Numbered from the stretch's first letter, positions 51,060 through 61,434 are shown. The stretch is DNA of 64,000 nucleotides from Globisporangium splendens (GCA_006386115.1 VFIW01000106.1:79615-143614); one strand, 5' to 3'. Notes: generated by a model from the sequence alone, not told the origin. Made by a program: numbers and translations.

Positions 51060-53384
51060 ATGGCGAGATGGTTCTCCTTCTTTGCAGAGTACAACTTCGT
51101 TGTACACTACAAGCCAGGCAAGACGAACATCTTAGCCGATGCGCTTTCAAGACGTCCGGATTACGATCCGAAGACCAAGAGTGAAGACACGGACGGAGCG
51201 TGTCGACTCTGTGAAGATGTTCAAGCGATCGCAGTGCAAGCTACGACGACAGTGCGAGAAGAGATCGTCGAAGGGTACAAGTCTGACGAAACATGTCAGG
51301 ACTTGTTGAAGTATTTCAAGGACCCTTCGGACAAAGCACTGCAGAGCTTGCCTGCTCGAACAAGGTCGCGAGTTCACCGCTTCCGAGTACACAACGGGTT
51401 GTTGTACTATGCGGTTGAACAAGGGGATACAGCAAGGGTTGTTGTTCCCACGACGAAAGGTCGGCGTCATCGGACATCTTGGTATGAGTACCATGCAGTC
51501 CTTCGGGTGTCCATCTCGACGGGAGAAACTTCCTCAGCTTGTCGCGAGATTACTAACTCCCACTGTCCACAACATGTACAAGTGTGGCGCAAGTATGTGA
51601 GGACTTGCGAGATCTGCCAACGAGTGAAACCCTCTGGTTCCACTCAGGCACCACTTCGTTCATTGGCTGTCCCATCGGACAGTTGGAAGTCTGTGAGTAT
51701 GGATTTCATATTCGGACTTCCACGTGACAAACACGGACGCAATGGCATCCTTGTGTTTGTGGACCGATTCAGCAAGATGGTCCATCTTGCGCCGGTTTCG
51801 GACAAGATCTCAGCTGAAATGACGGCCAAGGTCTTTGTAGACGTCGTATTCCGTCTGCATGGCCTGCCCATTGAGATCGTGTCTGACCGTGACACTCGGT
51901 TTACGTCCAAGTTCTGGCGTGCACTGTTCGGACTTCTGGACACCAAGTTGGCCATGTCAACAGCAGCACATCCTGAAACGGATGGTCAAACTGAACGAGT
52001 GAATCGTGTCCTGGAAGACGTGTTGCGCAGTTATGCGACGTCTTTCAAAGAGTGGAGTGAGTTTCTCCCTCTTGCCGAGTTTGCGTTGAACAACTCCACG
52101 CATGTCTCGACAGGTCACTCTCCATTTTATGTGAACTATGGCATTCATCCTCGAATGCCTGCTTCCATAATGGGTGAGGTCTCTACCTTAAGTGGGGGAG
52201 GGACTACGGCTCATGGAAACAAGCCGCAGTCGTCGTATGACCTGAATGCTGTTGCCGAGTTAAAAGCCAATTTTGACTCGATGAAACCCCTCAACGACCT
52301 AACAAGTCGTGAGGAACAGCAAGTCGATGACTTTATTGTGAGGAGACAAGCCGTTGTGAGGTTTGTCCGAGACGCAATCGCGAAGGCTCAGGATCTGCAA
52401 AAGGAACAAGCAGACAAGAGCGGAAGGAAGAACAAGCAAGATTATAAGATCAATGATCTTGTATTACTTAGCACGGCGAACCTGCCTGAACATGCAGTGT
52501 CCAACTTGGGAAGCTCGAAGCTTCTACCAAGGTTCATTGGACCGTTCAAGGTGGTTAAATGCAATGGTGATGCCTACACGCTAGACATACCTACACGCAT
52601 GCGTCTACATCCTACGTTTTATGTGGGTAGACTGAAGCCTTACCTTCCAAGCGGATCAGCGGATCCTACGAGATCTTCCGCAAACGGTCGAGCTGATCTT
52701 GAAGCTTCTCCACTTGATTGCGAAGAGCAAACAGCTCATCGCTTTGGAGATTCTTCTCGGCGTAAAGGCGCTGAAGCACATCGAAGGACTCCTCCTTCAC
52801 AGCTCCCAGCACGAGAAGGCGCGAGTTATACTCCTTGCGGAGTACCTCAAGAGCCGTCCCTGCCTCTTCCACAGAGCGCAGTAGACGTTCGTGATGCATT
52901 TCACGAGCCTTCTCAGCCTTTTGGAGTCGCTCAAGTTCGCCCTGGACTTGCTCGAACCGTTGCTCGAAAAGGGACTCCAAAGCCAGATACTGAGCGGGAC
53001 CAAAGGTCAGCGAGTCGATCCGCGACTCCTGCTCCTTCACTTGGTCCTCGAGGCTCTCGCACCGATCCGAAAGGATCGCATCGCGAACTTCCAGTGTCTC
53101 AATCTGAGCGCGATGAGCACTCTTCCACTTCCAGAGTCGCTCAATCGTTTTCGCGTTCAGCCCCACCCCCATTGATAGACTCTCAGGGAGATCATCGCTG
53201 GGTGGTTGAGTCGATTGTTGATCATGAGGATCGACCGACTCGTGGGAAGAAGCGGTTGAGCCCTCAACGCTTCTACAGAGTTCGGTGGCGTGGATATCCA
53301 CCGAGCTCGGACACGTGGGAACCACGGCAGACATTGGAGTCTGATGTTCCCGACGTGGTCCGCAGCTATGAGAACCGCTTGTAG
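51060..53384 (+). CDS. pol: Gypsy integrase with C-terminal chromodomain (pol continuation)
   Basis: In phase with the RT ORF across the stop at 51057. It starts with the end of RNase H (FFAEYNFVVHYKPGKTNILA with DALSRR). The integrase zinc domain is damaged: the Cys pair CEICQRVKP is intact but the His half (51480-51590) is spread over several frames. The catalytic core is present with MDFIFGLP, VSDRDTRFTSKFW and HPETDGQTERVNRVLED (D,D,E). The SH3-like DLVLLSTANLPEHAVSNLGS region, a long Pro/Ser/Arg linker and a chromodomain (HRWVVESIVDHED, RFYRVRWRGYPPSSDTWEPR) end the ORF. The chromodomain would direct insertion to particular chromatin. From 52666 the DNA also encodes the antisense ORF. 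Confidence 0.88.
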   Translation: MARWFSFFAEYNFVVHYKPGKTNILADALSRRPDYDPKTKSEDTDGACRLCEDVQAIAVQATTTVREEIVEGYKSDETCQDLLKYFKDPSDKALQSLPARTRSRVHRFRVHNGLLYYAVEQGDTARVVVPTTKGRRHRTSWYEYHAVLRVSISTGETSSACREITNSHCPQHVQVWRKYVRTCEICQRVKPSGSTQAPLRSLAVPSDSWKSVSMDFIFGLPRDKHGRNGILVFVDRFSKMVHLAPVSDKISAEMTAKVFVDVVFRLHGLPIEIVSDRDTRFTSKFWRALFGLLDTKLAMSTAAHPETDGQTERVNRVLEDVLRSYATSFKEWSEFLPLAEFALNNSTHVSTGHSPFYVNYGIHPRMPASIMGEVSTLSGGGTTAHGNKPQSSYDLNAVAELKANFDSMKPLNDLTSREEQQVDDFIVRRQAVVRFVRDAIAKAQDLQKEQADKSGRKNKQDYKINDLVLLSTANLPEHAVSNLGSSKLLPRFIGPFKVVKCNGDAYTLDIPTRMRLHPTFYVGRLKPYLPSGSADPTRSSANGRADLEASPLDCEEQTAHRFGDSSRRKGAEAHRRTPPSQLPAREGASYTPCGVPQEPSLPLPQSAVDVRDAFHEPSQPFGVAQVRPGLARTVARKGTPKPDTERDQRSASRSATPAPSLGPRGSRTDPKGSHRELPVSQSERDEHSSTSRVAQSFSRSAPPPLIDSQGDHRWVVESIVDHEDRPTRGKKRLSPQRFYRVRWRGYPPSSDTWEPRQTLESDVPDVVRSYENRL

Positions 53385-53727
53385 CGTCGCCAGGGGCGAC
53401 ACTACGACGACCAGAGCTACGGTTCGCTCTGCCGCCATCGGGAGTTCTTCTTTGGGCACGAGCATTGCCACGACGAAGAAGACGCTCCATCTTGTTCTCG
53501 TTCTCAAGACGAACAAATGTTCGCCATGAGTCTCGCTGGGCTGCGATGTGTTGGTTCGGATCATCGCGATCGTTGATCCGACGCCAACTGAAGAACCGCT
53601 CCTTGTAGAACTCGAGATCCCCCTTCTTCTTCAGAATGGGAGAAATGTCGAAGAGTTCTGGAGCTGTCTGCTGTCGCTTGGACAACGGACGTTCTTCACG
53701 GTTCACTTGGTCACTTGGTCGCTTCAT
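52666..53727 (-). CDS. Antisense overprinted ORF: charged coiled-coil protein of a gypsy element
   Basis: The ORF reads opposite to pol, starting at MKRPSDQVNREERP between the pol stop and the 3' LTR and running through the chromodomain and linker; 353 residues. The frame is open to 53826 inside the LTR, but the second copy shares this Met. Residues 1-20 are basic and NLS-like (MKRPSD, SKRQQ). Then come a conserved ELFDISPILKKKG, FYKERFFSWRRI and SWRTFVRLENEN. After a variable Ser/Arg region, VGLNAKTIERLWKWKSAHRA opens a long coiled coil (ELERLQKAEKAREMHHERLL, VEKLQDQLDRLRKIS). Antisense codon third positions fall on sense second positions, and differences from the copy at 43943 concentrate there. 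Function unknown; a nuclear regulator or host-interaction factor is possible. Confidence 0.65.
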   Translation of the reverse strand: MKRPSDQVNREERPLSKRQQTAPELFDISPILKKKGDLEFYKERFFSWRRINDRDDPNQHIAAQRDSWRTFVRLENENKMERLLRRGNARAQRRTPDGGRANRSSGRRSVAPGDATSGSHSCGPRREHQTPMSAVVPTCPSSVDIHATELCRSVEGSTASSHESVDPHDQQSTQPPSDDLPESLSMGVGLNAKTIERLWKWKSAHRAQIETLEVRDAILSDRCESLEDQVKEQESRIDSLTFGPAQYLALESLFEQRFEQVQGELERLQKAEKAREMHHERLLRSVEEAGTALEVLRKEYNSRLLVLGAVKEESFDVLQRLYAEKNLQSDELFALRNQVEKLQDQLDRLRKIS

Positions 53728-53790
53728 TGCCGAATGGAAAGTGAACTGCTCCGAAAGGTCTGCAAAAGTACGCAAGGTACTTGTGACTTT

Positions 53791-53803
53791 AAGGAGGGGA
53801 TGA
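53791..53803 (+). other. Polypurine tract
   Basis: AAGGAGGGGATGA directly precedes the 3' LTR, the expected site for plus-strand priming. The same tract precedes the LTR at 45069 (AAGGGAGGGATGA). Confidence 0.75.
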
Positions 53804-54458
53804 TGTAATGGGCCACAACCAGCCATTACATGAAGGTGGATCTGTCCACAGATCTAGTGTGCCACACACCACCTTCAGTGTGCATTGTGGAGAGACAAAT
53901 AACAAAGGGATTTCGGTACGACAGTCCCCACATGCACATGTGACGTCATCCCATGACGTCACGAGCGCTCTCTGTGCTGATCAGTGCAGAATGTTATTCA
54001 CATGTACTAATCAGTACAGAGTGATGACATCCATGTACTAATCAAGTACTGAGTGATGGTTCCTACTTGGGGAACTGCACTGGTGATGAGACCAACGTGT
54101 GTCTGCCACCTGAAGTGAGTGGCTGTAGCCAATCACTTTGCAGGGAATTTTCCACGGGACTTCAAGTTCAAGCTTCTCGAAGATCTCGTGGGTTCAACCT
54201 CAGTGTACCCAAGGTTTTATATACCAGATTCATAGGTTTTATTGTGTATGTTTAGGTTTTAGTTATAAAACCTCTAGGATCCCTTGGGGTTCATTTACAA
54301 GTAGCGACAGGAACCATAAGCATTTTTAATTCAGTTGCAATTTTACCCTCAAGTACTCAAGTCGCCTTCTCTCCCTCCAAGTCGGGAGATCGCTTCCTCA
54401 AGTCGCACAAGCGTGTGTGCCGTGTTTTGGGGACTGTTGTGAACAGCGCCCCATTACA
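53804..54458 (+). repeat. 3' LTR of family A element
   Basis: 655 bp, TGTAATGGGC to CCCATTACA. It differs from the 5' LTR by several substitutions and small indels, notably in the segment near 54105-54125, indicating that the insertion is not very recent. The antisense strand of its first bases is open in the frame of the antisense ORF. Confidence 0.9.
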
Positions 54459-54678
54459 AAAAGCAAACAAACACGCCTCACCCAACTGCTGTGTAGATTT
54501 AATTTTGAGATATAACCCCATCGAAAATATCCCAATGTTTTTTATTGTGAAGGTGGTCAGAGGGAAGACTGAGTGAGATTCTGCAACCTGACCATCGAAT
54601 TGCATGAGCTGTTTGATTCATCGAAGTATACCAACCCAGTTATGCACGGTGCCATCGTACATGCGATACTGAATTTAA

Positions 54679-55799
54679 GTGGTGATTGATGATTTCCCTC
54701 ATCTTTCACTACCTGAATGGACGGCATTTGAGCGCATGAGGCTGGTCCTCGGAGAAGACGTCGTAATCAACATGTCACGCACGTTTTCTTCAAACGACCG
54801 AAAGAACGCGGCCGTCAACTTCATGCACAATGAAGTCACAGCAACCCAGAAACAAATCGCAACTCCTGTTTCATCGGCCTGGGTTGTTCCGTTGAAACTT
54901 GACGTGTCAGCGTACAAGGGAGGCGAACGCGAACCGCTGCTTCGCTGGTTCGTCGAGTTGGACGCAGCAATTGATGCTCTTCAGCTGCACAGCCAGCATC
55001 AGCAGGTTGCGTACACCATGTCGAAGCTCGGAGGTTGCGCAAAGAGTTGGGCGTATGGAAAGCGTTTGGCTGATCCAAACTGCTTTCACAGCTGCGACAA
55101 CTTCAAGACCGAATTGCGCAAAGCGTTTGAGCCTCCAAAGTGTGGGTTCCGTGCACGAGCGGAACTCCTGGAGCTGCGCCAAGGTCGCTCAGATCTCCAC
55201 AAGTATGCGCAACGAGCGAGATACTTAGTGTCAAGTATCGTCAGCGATCCAATCGACAGCGCTGCTCAAGTCGTGACGTCCGTGAAGTGGTTGAACGACG
55301 GTCCCGTGAGAATGCAATTGTTCCGCGAGTACCCCCAGTCGACGGAAGATGCTGTCAACCTTGCGCTTCAAGGAGACTTCAGCGTCAAGCATGCGAAGAT
55401 CCAAGGTTTCCCAGTTCGACAAGCAAGACACACTCCGACGCAAACAAGTGGTCCGGAGCCAATGGACCTTTCGTTTGTTTCGACATCAGGAAACGAGAGA
55501 CTCCACACTGATTCGAAGTGTTTCCGTTGCGGAAAAGTGGGTCACTTCGCTCGGAACTGCAAGGTGTCTTTGCCGGGTCGACAAACGACACAGGGTTCGC
55601 GCTCGAGCAACTACGGTCGTAGCAACGGCCGCCAGTTCGTTCGTTCCCAAAGGTCAAAAACGGGAACGACCTGTAGGGGCGGAGCCTCCTACTGGCCCGG
55701 AAAAGAGGACTGTGTTTGTGGATACACAGGACACTGGCCCCTATGTACATGAAGCACATGCAGTTTCCACTATGAATGAGGAAAGGGTCAGTGTAATGG
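54679..55799 (+). pseudogene. Second gypsy gag with protease start, truncated
   Basis: A gag paralogue of 47579-48634 lacking its N terminus: ERMRLVLGEDVVINMSRTFS, RWFVELDAAIDALQLHSQHQ, SWAYGKRLADPNCFHS, and the zinc knuckle CFRCGKVGHFARNC. At the gag-protease junction it has five As (TCAAAAACG) rather than the six of the full element, so the slippery heptamer is lost. The protease frame continues as EKRTVFVDTQDTGPYVHEAH to about 55790. It then stops at a 12-bp TGTAATGGGGCG, which equals the inverted end of a family A LTR. No upstream LTR is attached; 54459-54678 shows nothing recognisable. Confidence 0.8.
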
Positions 55800-55804
55800 G
55801 GCGT

Positions 55805-56152
55805 TGTGAGGAGGCTTGAGTGTTTGATGGTAAATTGAGAAGTGAGATTGAGAAAACTGTTTAAGAAAAAAACTCAACTACTTCGTTGCTAGTCCTTGCT
55901 CACCTTGGGGCTCTTCCTACTCGTGTTCTTTCACTTGTGTGCTACTTGATTTTTTACTGGATTTTCTCATATCTGATTTTTCTTCATTTTGTGTGGACAG
56001 GAGGGCTTCTGAGATAACAGATGGATTCTCGTCCTATCTTTACCTATGCATAAACATACAATCATTCCTAAAGATGTCGTAATCACATACCAACATTCCG
56101 ATGTACCGAAATATTGGTACACTGTACCATCATGGTACCGTCGACCCTTACA
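55805..56152 (-). repeat. Solo LTR, gypsy family B, minus orientation
   Basis: The reverse complement of 46336-46682, nearly full length (348 bp), ends TGTGAGGAGG and CCCTTACA as read on the plus strand. No adjoining family B coding sequence or clear target-site duplication was seen. Confidence 0.85.
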
Positions 56153-56632
56153 CGCAAAGCTGCTGTATAGGCACGTCTCTCAACCTTCTCCTCGATTTCT
56201 TTTGGAGTAGATTAGTCCAAGTATCGTTTCTTAAAGTATCTCCATTGAGATCCAGCACTTGACGCCACTATGCGGAATAGCTCGACTGGACATTCTAAAG
56301 CAGGAGTCAGTAGACATCGTCTGCCATCTTAATTGCTGGTGGAGAGCATTCCGTGTAGTAAAGTGAAGAATGTGCTTGCCTGTGTCGTACCCTCAATAAA
56401 ACCCGATTTTTATGCTCTCAACGATCTTTGGTTTTATGAAAACCTACTAAATCAAAAGTAAGAAAACCACGAGCAACATTTGGTGATTGCCTATCTCACA
56501 GTCACCACAATCGCGCAGATTGCGGTGCTTGACCATCATTCCGAATCCCAGTCAGTCTATTTGGAGGGTAGATGAGAGAGAGAGAAGGTGAGAGAGAAGG
56601 TAATTCTATTTAACTTATGATTTTCATACTGT

Positions 56633-58200
56633 TTAAGAATTCCTGAGTCTCATTAACACTGTTGGCAGTGAGGTGTTTCTTAGTTGTGACGGTGTGGCAC
56701 CGATATCATTGTCGAGTAGAGCTGCGACTTGGGACATAACAACTTGATCATTTCCCCGCGATTCGTCGGTGAGTATCTTCGCACTCTTGGAGTTCATTGC
56801 CATGTTGGCGAGAAGATCGGCCATTTTGTTTTGTTCTCGTTTTGTGTGATTCCAGGAGATCCACGCAAAGTTGGCGACGATTTGATTTACCCGAACTGCT
56901 AGTGGCTGCAACTCGGTCTGGCGTATTGAGGAGAACCCGTTCTGGGATGCGATAATCATTTGGCTGTCTCCGAAGACTTCCAACTTGACTTCATAATGCT
57001 GTAGGTAGTGTGCACTGTATGCCAGGCCATCTTTCAGTGCGCTGTATTCGCACCAATTGTTCGTGACTTCTGGTCCCATGTACGTATAGCCGCATGCTTT
57101 GAGTTCCCAATGATTGCTTCGCTCATTCAGGAAGATGAGTGCCCAACCGCTGCCTCCTGGACCTGGGTTGCCGCGTGTACCTCCATCGAAATACAAACGC
57201 GCCGTCGCCCATGCTTCCAGTTGGCGCGACAAGTCTTGTCTCTCCAGTACGCTGAGCAGTTGGCTCAGGCAAGTTGCATTGATCTTTTCTCCTTTGAGCG
57301 TTCTCATCCGATGAGCCACAGCCCGCACTTGCAACACACACGCTGTCCACACTCGCTGGGTGCTTTCTTCAATAGTGACGTGTTGCCGCTCTTGCACTAT
57401 TTCCACTCTCGTTCTCCATAACAATACTGGGATGCTTGATGTGACAATAAACCAAAGTTTCTGTAGTGCTGTCGAGTGCTCCGGGGTAATGAACCCGAAG
57501 CGCTTTTCCAATTCCCGGAGCAGAGATCGTTGACCTGGCGGGGCTATGCGACTAGCAATCTGAGGCAGGAAGAGGTTGAGTGCTTGCTTCGTCAATGTTC
57601 GGCCGATCCATCGTCCGAGGAAGGCTGTCCACGCGGCTTGTGCTCGCTTGCAACTCCAGACTATGTGTGAGATCGTTTCTTTTGTCTCCCCACATCCGGC
57701 ATTGCTTGGGCATGCCGAAGACTCGATCCTTCCCGGATGGAATAGGTTGAGCTGCATCGTAGAGATCCGGTATGTCGTCCACATCTGAAACGGCGTAAGA
57801 CATCCTCGTTGTTTCCATAGATCTGCTGGTAGTCGGTACTGCACACGACTGTACCACTGGTCAGTTTTCGCGACTTCGTTGAGCTTGTCTATGAGTCCTC
57901 CGAGACCTTGATACAACTTGCTGTGCAACCTTCGTGTTCGTGCTCGGCCAGTTGTCTTCTGGATACTATTTGGGGGAGTACGCTCGTGCACCAGCCACGG
58001 ACAGTGAGTCGTGAGCGGGTGAGGTTTGAATGTCCACCCTACAGTTTTTATTTCTTCTTCGATCATTGCAACGTCTTGTTGACAGATAGCATCCCCAACC
58101 CAGTCGGTCACTGTCCAGAGAACTCCGTTTGCTTGCCGTTGCATCTGAATGTAGTCCGTGTGGCTCCTCTCCGATACTGGCACAGCGATGATGGTTCCAT
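56633..58200 (-). CDS. LINE ORF2 C-terminal part: RT zinc finger and RNase H
   Basis: The frame is open from 58513, but protein similarity to a LINE polymerase begins near 58200, where the RT frame breaks. An RT-associated zinc finger ([20 protein letters not shown], then CKRAQAAW) is followed by a helical region. An RNase H domain follows, with [20 protein letters not shown] (first Asp), [12 protein letters not shown] (Glu), [10 protein letters not shown] (Asp) and [11 protein letters not shown] (last Asp). All four catalytic acids are present. It ends with a TAA-type stop at 56633. The domain order fits RNase H-bearing LINEs. Confidence 0.8.
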
Positions 58201-59709
58201 GCCGTTGCTGATCCACTTGTACTCTCGTTTTGTGTGTTTCCTGCTCCACGGTTCCTGCTGACTGTTCAACTGGCTGCCTGCATCGATTTCTATCTCCGGT
58301 GAGCATAGAATGATGCTGGTTACGAGTTTTCGCAGGGTGGTCATTCGTTTGAACGCGAGAGTCGCCGTCATGGTTGGTAGCCGCACAGAGAACACTCGCT
58401 CTTCTCCCCGTCTCGCGTTGAAGCTGGCCAAATTGCATTCCTTCAGGAAAGGAACCGTTTTGACTGTATACTGCTCGCCTTGACTGTCGATTACCCAGGG
58501 GTTGTCGTTCCACTGAAAGGATGGCCAGAAGGCTCGAGTCTCTTCCGATAGTTGATGAATCGTCTGCTCAGGCTTCCTCTCAAAGTACACACCTACACGT
58601 CCGTCTGATCTCCACTCAAGATCCAGGGTCGGTAGTAAGGATTCCATTTGCTGCTTCAGATCGTCTTTCCACGCGGGATTGCGTCTCTCTGCCACCACCA
58701 GGTCTTCACAGAGATACTCCCACCCGAGTCTGTGGATATTGTTCGTCTGGTACAGCCTTGTCTGTGCTAGCTGGCTTCGCTCCTTTGGTGAAATCGCGCA
58801 ACATCCCCGGTTTTGACTTTTGTCCCGATGCACTTGTTCATGCCAAGCTTCTGTATACTTGTCTCGCGCTCGCTGAAGCCACCGAGTTGTCCGCCGCATC
58901 GCTTGTCGCTTTATTGCAAGAGGTATTGAATAGAGACCTATGCCTCCTTCCTTGGCTGGCAGGTAGAGCAGGGAAGGACTCACCTTGTGCCTCGTGCCGT
59001 CTGTGCCGAGTGTTGATTGCCACAAAAACTGCTTTTGTAGATTCACTAGCTGATCCACGACTTTCGCTGGGGGCTTGATGTAGCCGGCAGTGAATAGAAT
59101 CGACGGCAGTAAGACCGAATTCAGAATAAGCACTCTCCCCACCACACTGTTGAAGACTTTGGCCGCGATGATCAATCTGGTTCGGAGCTTTTGCAGGCGG
59201 TCCTCCCAATTAGTTTGCGTGATGTTCCCGGTACCTATTTGGATGCCAAGGTACCTCACCGTCTCTCCATGCTTCAGGACCGGAATGCCGCATCTTTGTT
59301 CCTGGACTACTGCTGTGTTGAGACAGATGTAGCTGCTTTTCGTTGGTTGCACGTGCAGACCTGATTGCTGGCCGAACTCGGACAGCAGCTGCATCAGTCG
59401 AGGCAGCTGTTTCCCTTGTTTCAGAAAGACGGCGGAGTCGTCGACGAAGGTCGAAATGAGATGGGGTTCTGCTCCGGATCTGGTCACGCGAATTCCTTCC
59501 AGATGGGGGTCTTGCTGAACTGCCAGTGCGAGAATCTCCGCGGCGACGATAAACAGGAGAGGGGCCAGAGGTCGACCTTGACGAATTCCCGACTTGACCT
59601 CCCATTCTGTCGACAGTTCCCCGTTCACCAGGTACTGCGCTGTAGTGTCCGAGTGCATTCGACGTACTAAATCCACAAACTGTCGCCCAAAGCCGAACTT
59701 GCTCAGCAC
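58108..59709 (-). CDS. LINE ORF2 middle part: reverse transcriptase palm and thumb
   Basis: It continues the RT in a frame shifted by one base from the ORF ending at 59703. Motifs: [40 protein letters not shown] (the QG-P motif), [16 protein letters not shown] (FVDD active site) and [16 protein letters not shown]. Thumb-like segments include [20 protein letters not shown] and [10 protein letters not shown]. The frame ends at 58108, overlapping the next ORF; the real junction is a frameshift near 58195. Catalytic Asp residues are present, but the chain is broken. Confidence 0.85.
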   Translation of the reverse strand: MLSKFGFGRQFVDLVRRMHSDTTAQYLVNGELSTEWEVKSGIRQGRPLAPLLFIVAAEILALAVQQDPHLEGIRVTRSGAEPHLISTFVDDSAVFLKQGKQLPRLMQLLSEFGQQSGLHVQPTKSSYICLNTAVVQEQRCGIPVLKHGETVRYLGIQIGTGNITQTNWEDRLQKLRTRLIIAAKVFNSVVGRVLILNSVLLPSILFTAGYIKPPAKVVDQLVNLQKQFLWQSTLGTDGTRHKVSPSLLYLPAKEGGIGLYSIPLAIKRQAMRRTTRWLQRARDKYTEAWHEQVHRDKSQNRGCCAISPKERSQLAQTRLYQTNNIHRLGWEYLCEDLVVAERRNPAWKDDLKQQMESLLPTLDLEWRSDGRVGVYFERKPEQTIHQLSEETRAFWPSFQWNDNPWVIDSQGEQYTVKTVPFLKECNLASFNARRGEERVFSVRLPTMTATLAFKRMTTLRKLVTSIILCSPEIEIDAGSQLNSQQEPWSRKHTKREYKWISNGMEPSSLCQYRRGATRTTFRCNGKQTEFSGQ

Positions 59710-61319
59710 AAGGTGCAGAAATCTCTGTCCAACGTGTCATAAGCCTTCATGAAGTCAAGCATCGCAATTCCCGGAGCGTCATCCAACCCTTCACCGTTGT
59801 TGTGGTACGCTTTGTCCAATGCGGCTTGCATTATGAGGATCACCTCTCGTACTTCCTTTTCAGTAATGGGTGCCATCAAATCTTGGTTTTGCGCTTCTGT
59901 GACTTTTCGAGTTCCCGGAATATACACCAGTGCATCAAATCGCTGTTCAGCCTTCTGCGGAGGGACCGCAGCATGGCTCTGGCCGGTGATTTGGTGCCAT
60001 TCTACCCCCATGATGTCCGCTAGACTCGCGTTTGGTGGGTGGTACCTTCCGGGAGTCGGTTCCAATCGCGAAATTGTTTGATCCCTCTGCCAGTTGGCGA
60101 TCCTCCGAAAGAAGTGACGAACATCCCCCTGCGTTGCTTGCATATACTTACCGAATTTGAACTCTGCTGCCTCCCTTGCCGCGTTTGCTTGTTCTTCGAT
60201 CAGCTGATGCTGTGTGCGGTTTGCCGGTCGGTGCTGCTGATCCTCCAACTTTTGCCGATATCTTCGTACTTGCCGCTTCTCTGCTCGATTTACTCTCAGT
60301 ATTGCTTTGATGAGACGCTGCTCCAGGTTGCTCCACACGATTGACCCTTCGCTCTGCATCAACTCCAGCTCGTGACCGATTGACTTTTGCACCCCAGTCC
60401 ACACCAAGTCAGGACGCGAGGTTCGCATCGGGTACCTGCACTTGTTCACTCTCCTTGGTCTCTGCGGTTGACTCGTCCATTTCATATGCAGCACCACTGC
60501 TTGGTGATCCGAGTAGTGCTTGGGTAGCTCTATGGCCTCCCATTGCACGGCGCTGCCCAGGTTTCCTGCGATATAGAATCGGTCGAGTCGACTGGCTGAG
60601 TTTTTTCTCCAGTATGTGGAATGCTCCGTCGGTTCCCTCTGCACTGGCCACTCCGGATCCTCCACTAGCTCCCGTGCGTCGTAAATGCTCCACTCCGTCA
60701 CTAATCGTCTCAGTTCTGCACTCTCGCATTGCACAGGTAGCCGAACTCCTCTTTGGTACCGGTCCCGTTGCTTGTCGAGTACACAATTGAAGTCACCTCC
60801 GAGCACTGCTGCTTCTTGATGAGTCACAAACTCCTCGTTAAGGCGTCGGAAGAAGTGTTCTCGCTCTGATTTCTTGTTGGGTGCGTACACATTAATCCAC
60901 ACCACTCCCTTGGACTTGACAGCGACTGTGCGATTTGTCCACTTGGATTCCTCGATCAGTTGTGTTTCGCTAATCGTCTTCGGATTTGTGAGTATTGCCA
61001 CTCCGCCGGTCGCGTCTGGATGGATGGACCAAAAGGACGTTGGTTCGTCCAGGTTTGCAACCCCCCACATTCGGTTCCAGTAATGTCGGAGTCTGCTTTC
61101 TTCTTTGGCTGTGGTGATCCTCGTCTCCTGTAAATAAATGATATCATACTTTTCTGCGGTTAGTGCCCCCTTGAGATCCTCTAACCACTTTGTTCGTTCT
61201 TTCTTTTTGAATCCGCACACGTTCTGAGTTAATACCAGTACCGTGTTAGGACATGGTCTTTTTTCCTTTTTTTGGTTTTTGTAAAATGCATTCTTGAGGG
61301 CATGTAGCGCGGCGTACAT
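59703..61319 (-). CDS. LINE ORF2 N-terminal part: APE endonuclease and start of RT
   Basis: The endonuclease is complete: [18 protein letters not shown] (Asn), [11 protein letters not shown] (Glu), [22 protein letters not shown] (Asp, Asn), [10 protein letters not shown] and [10 protein letters not shown] (Asp, His). It nicks target DNA for target-primed reverse transcription. An RT lead-in follows, then [20 protein letters not shown] passes directly to [18 protein letters not shown]. The usual PGPDG and intervening finger motifs are absent, so about 100 residues seem deleted. A lost base after LDRDF shifts the frame at about 59705. Confidence 0.85.
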   Translation of the reverse strand: MYAALHALKNAFYKNQKKEKRPCPNTVLVLTQNVCGFKKKERTKWLEDLKGALTAEKYDIIYLQETRITTAKEESRLRHYWNRMWGVANLDEPTSFWSIHPDATGGVAILTNPKTISETQLIEESKWTNRTVAVKSKGVVWINVYAPNKKSEREHFFRRLNEEFVTHQEAAVLGGDFNCVLDKQRDRYQRGVRLPVQCESAELRRLVTEWSIYDARELVEDPEWPVQREPTEHSTYWRKNSASRLDRFYIAGNLGSAVQWEAIELPKHYSDHQAVVLHMKWTSQPQRPRRVNKCRYPMRTSRPDLVWTGVQKSIGHELELMQSEGSIVWSNLEQRLIKAILRVNRAEKRQVRRYRQKLEDQQHRPANRTQHQLIEEQANAAREAAEFKFGKYMQATQGDVRHFFRRIANWQRDQTISRLEPTPGRYHPPNASLADIMGVEWHQITGQSHAAVPPQKAEQRFDALVYIPGTRKVTEAQNQDLMAPITEKEVREVILIMQAALDKAYHNNGEGLDDAPGIAMLDFMKAYDTLDRDFCTLC

Positions 61320-61434
61320 TTCTGTGCCTGGGCTACTGCCACCTTGGTTACCTGTTGGTGTCGCGCCTTTAGTACCTTGAAGGCTCGACCGAGTCCACTT
61401 CCATGGTGACTTGAGCCATGATCACCGATAGAGC

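Larger units (their letters stand above)
46823..54458 (+). mobile_element. Near-complete Ty3/gypsy chromovirus-type retrotransposon (family A)
   Basis: A 7.6-kb element with 649- and 655-bp LTRs bounded by TGTAATGGG and CCCATTACA. Order: LTR, primer-binding site, gag, slippery site, protease, RT-RNase H, integrase with chromodomain, antisense ORF, purine tract, LTR. Coding breaks (protease/RT frame offset, a stop at 51057, scrambled integrase zinc region) show that it is not autonomous now. Flanking 5-mers (CATAG left, AAAAG right) do not form a target-site duplication, so the ends may have recombined. Confidence 0.9.

Noticed and set aside
46818..54463. Target-site duplication of the family A element
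   Set aside because: Flanking 5-mers CATAG and AAAAG do not match.
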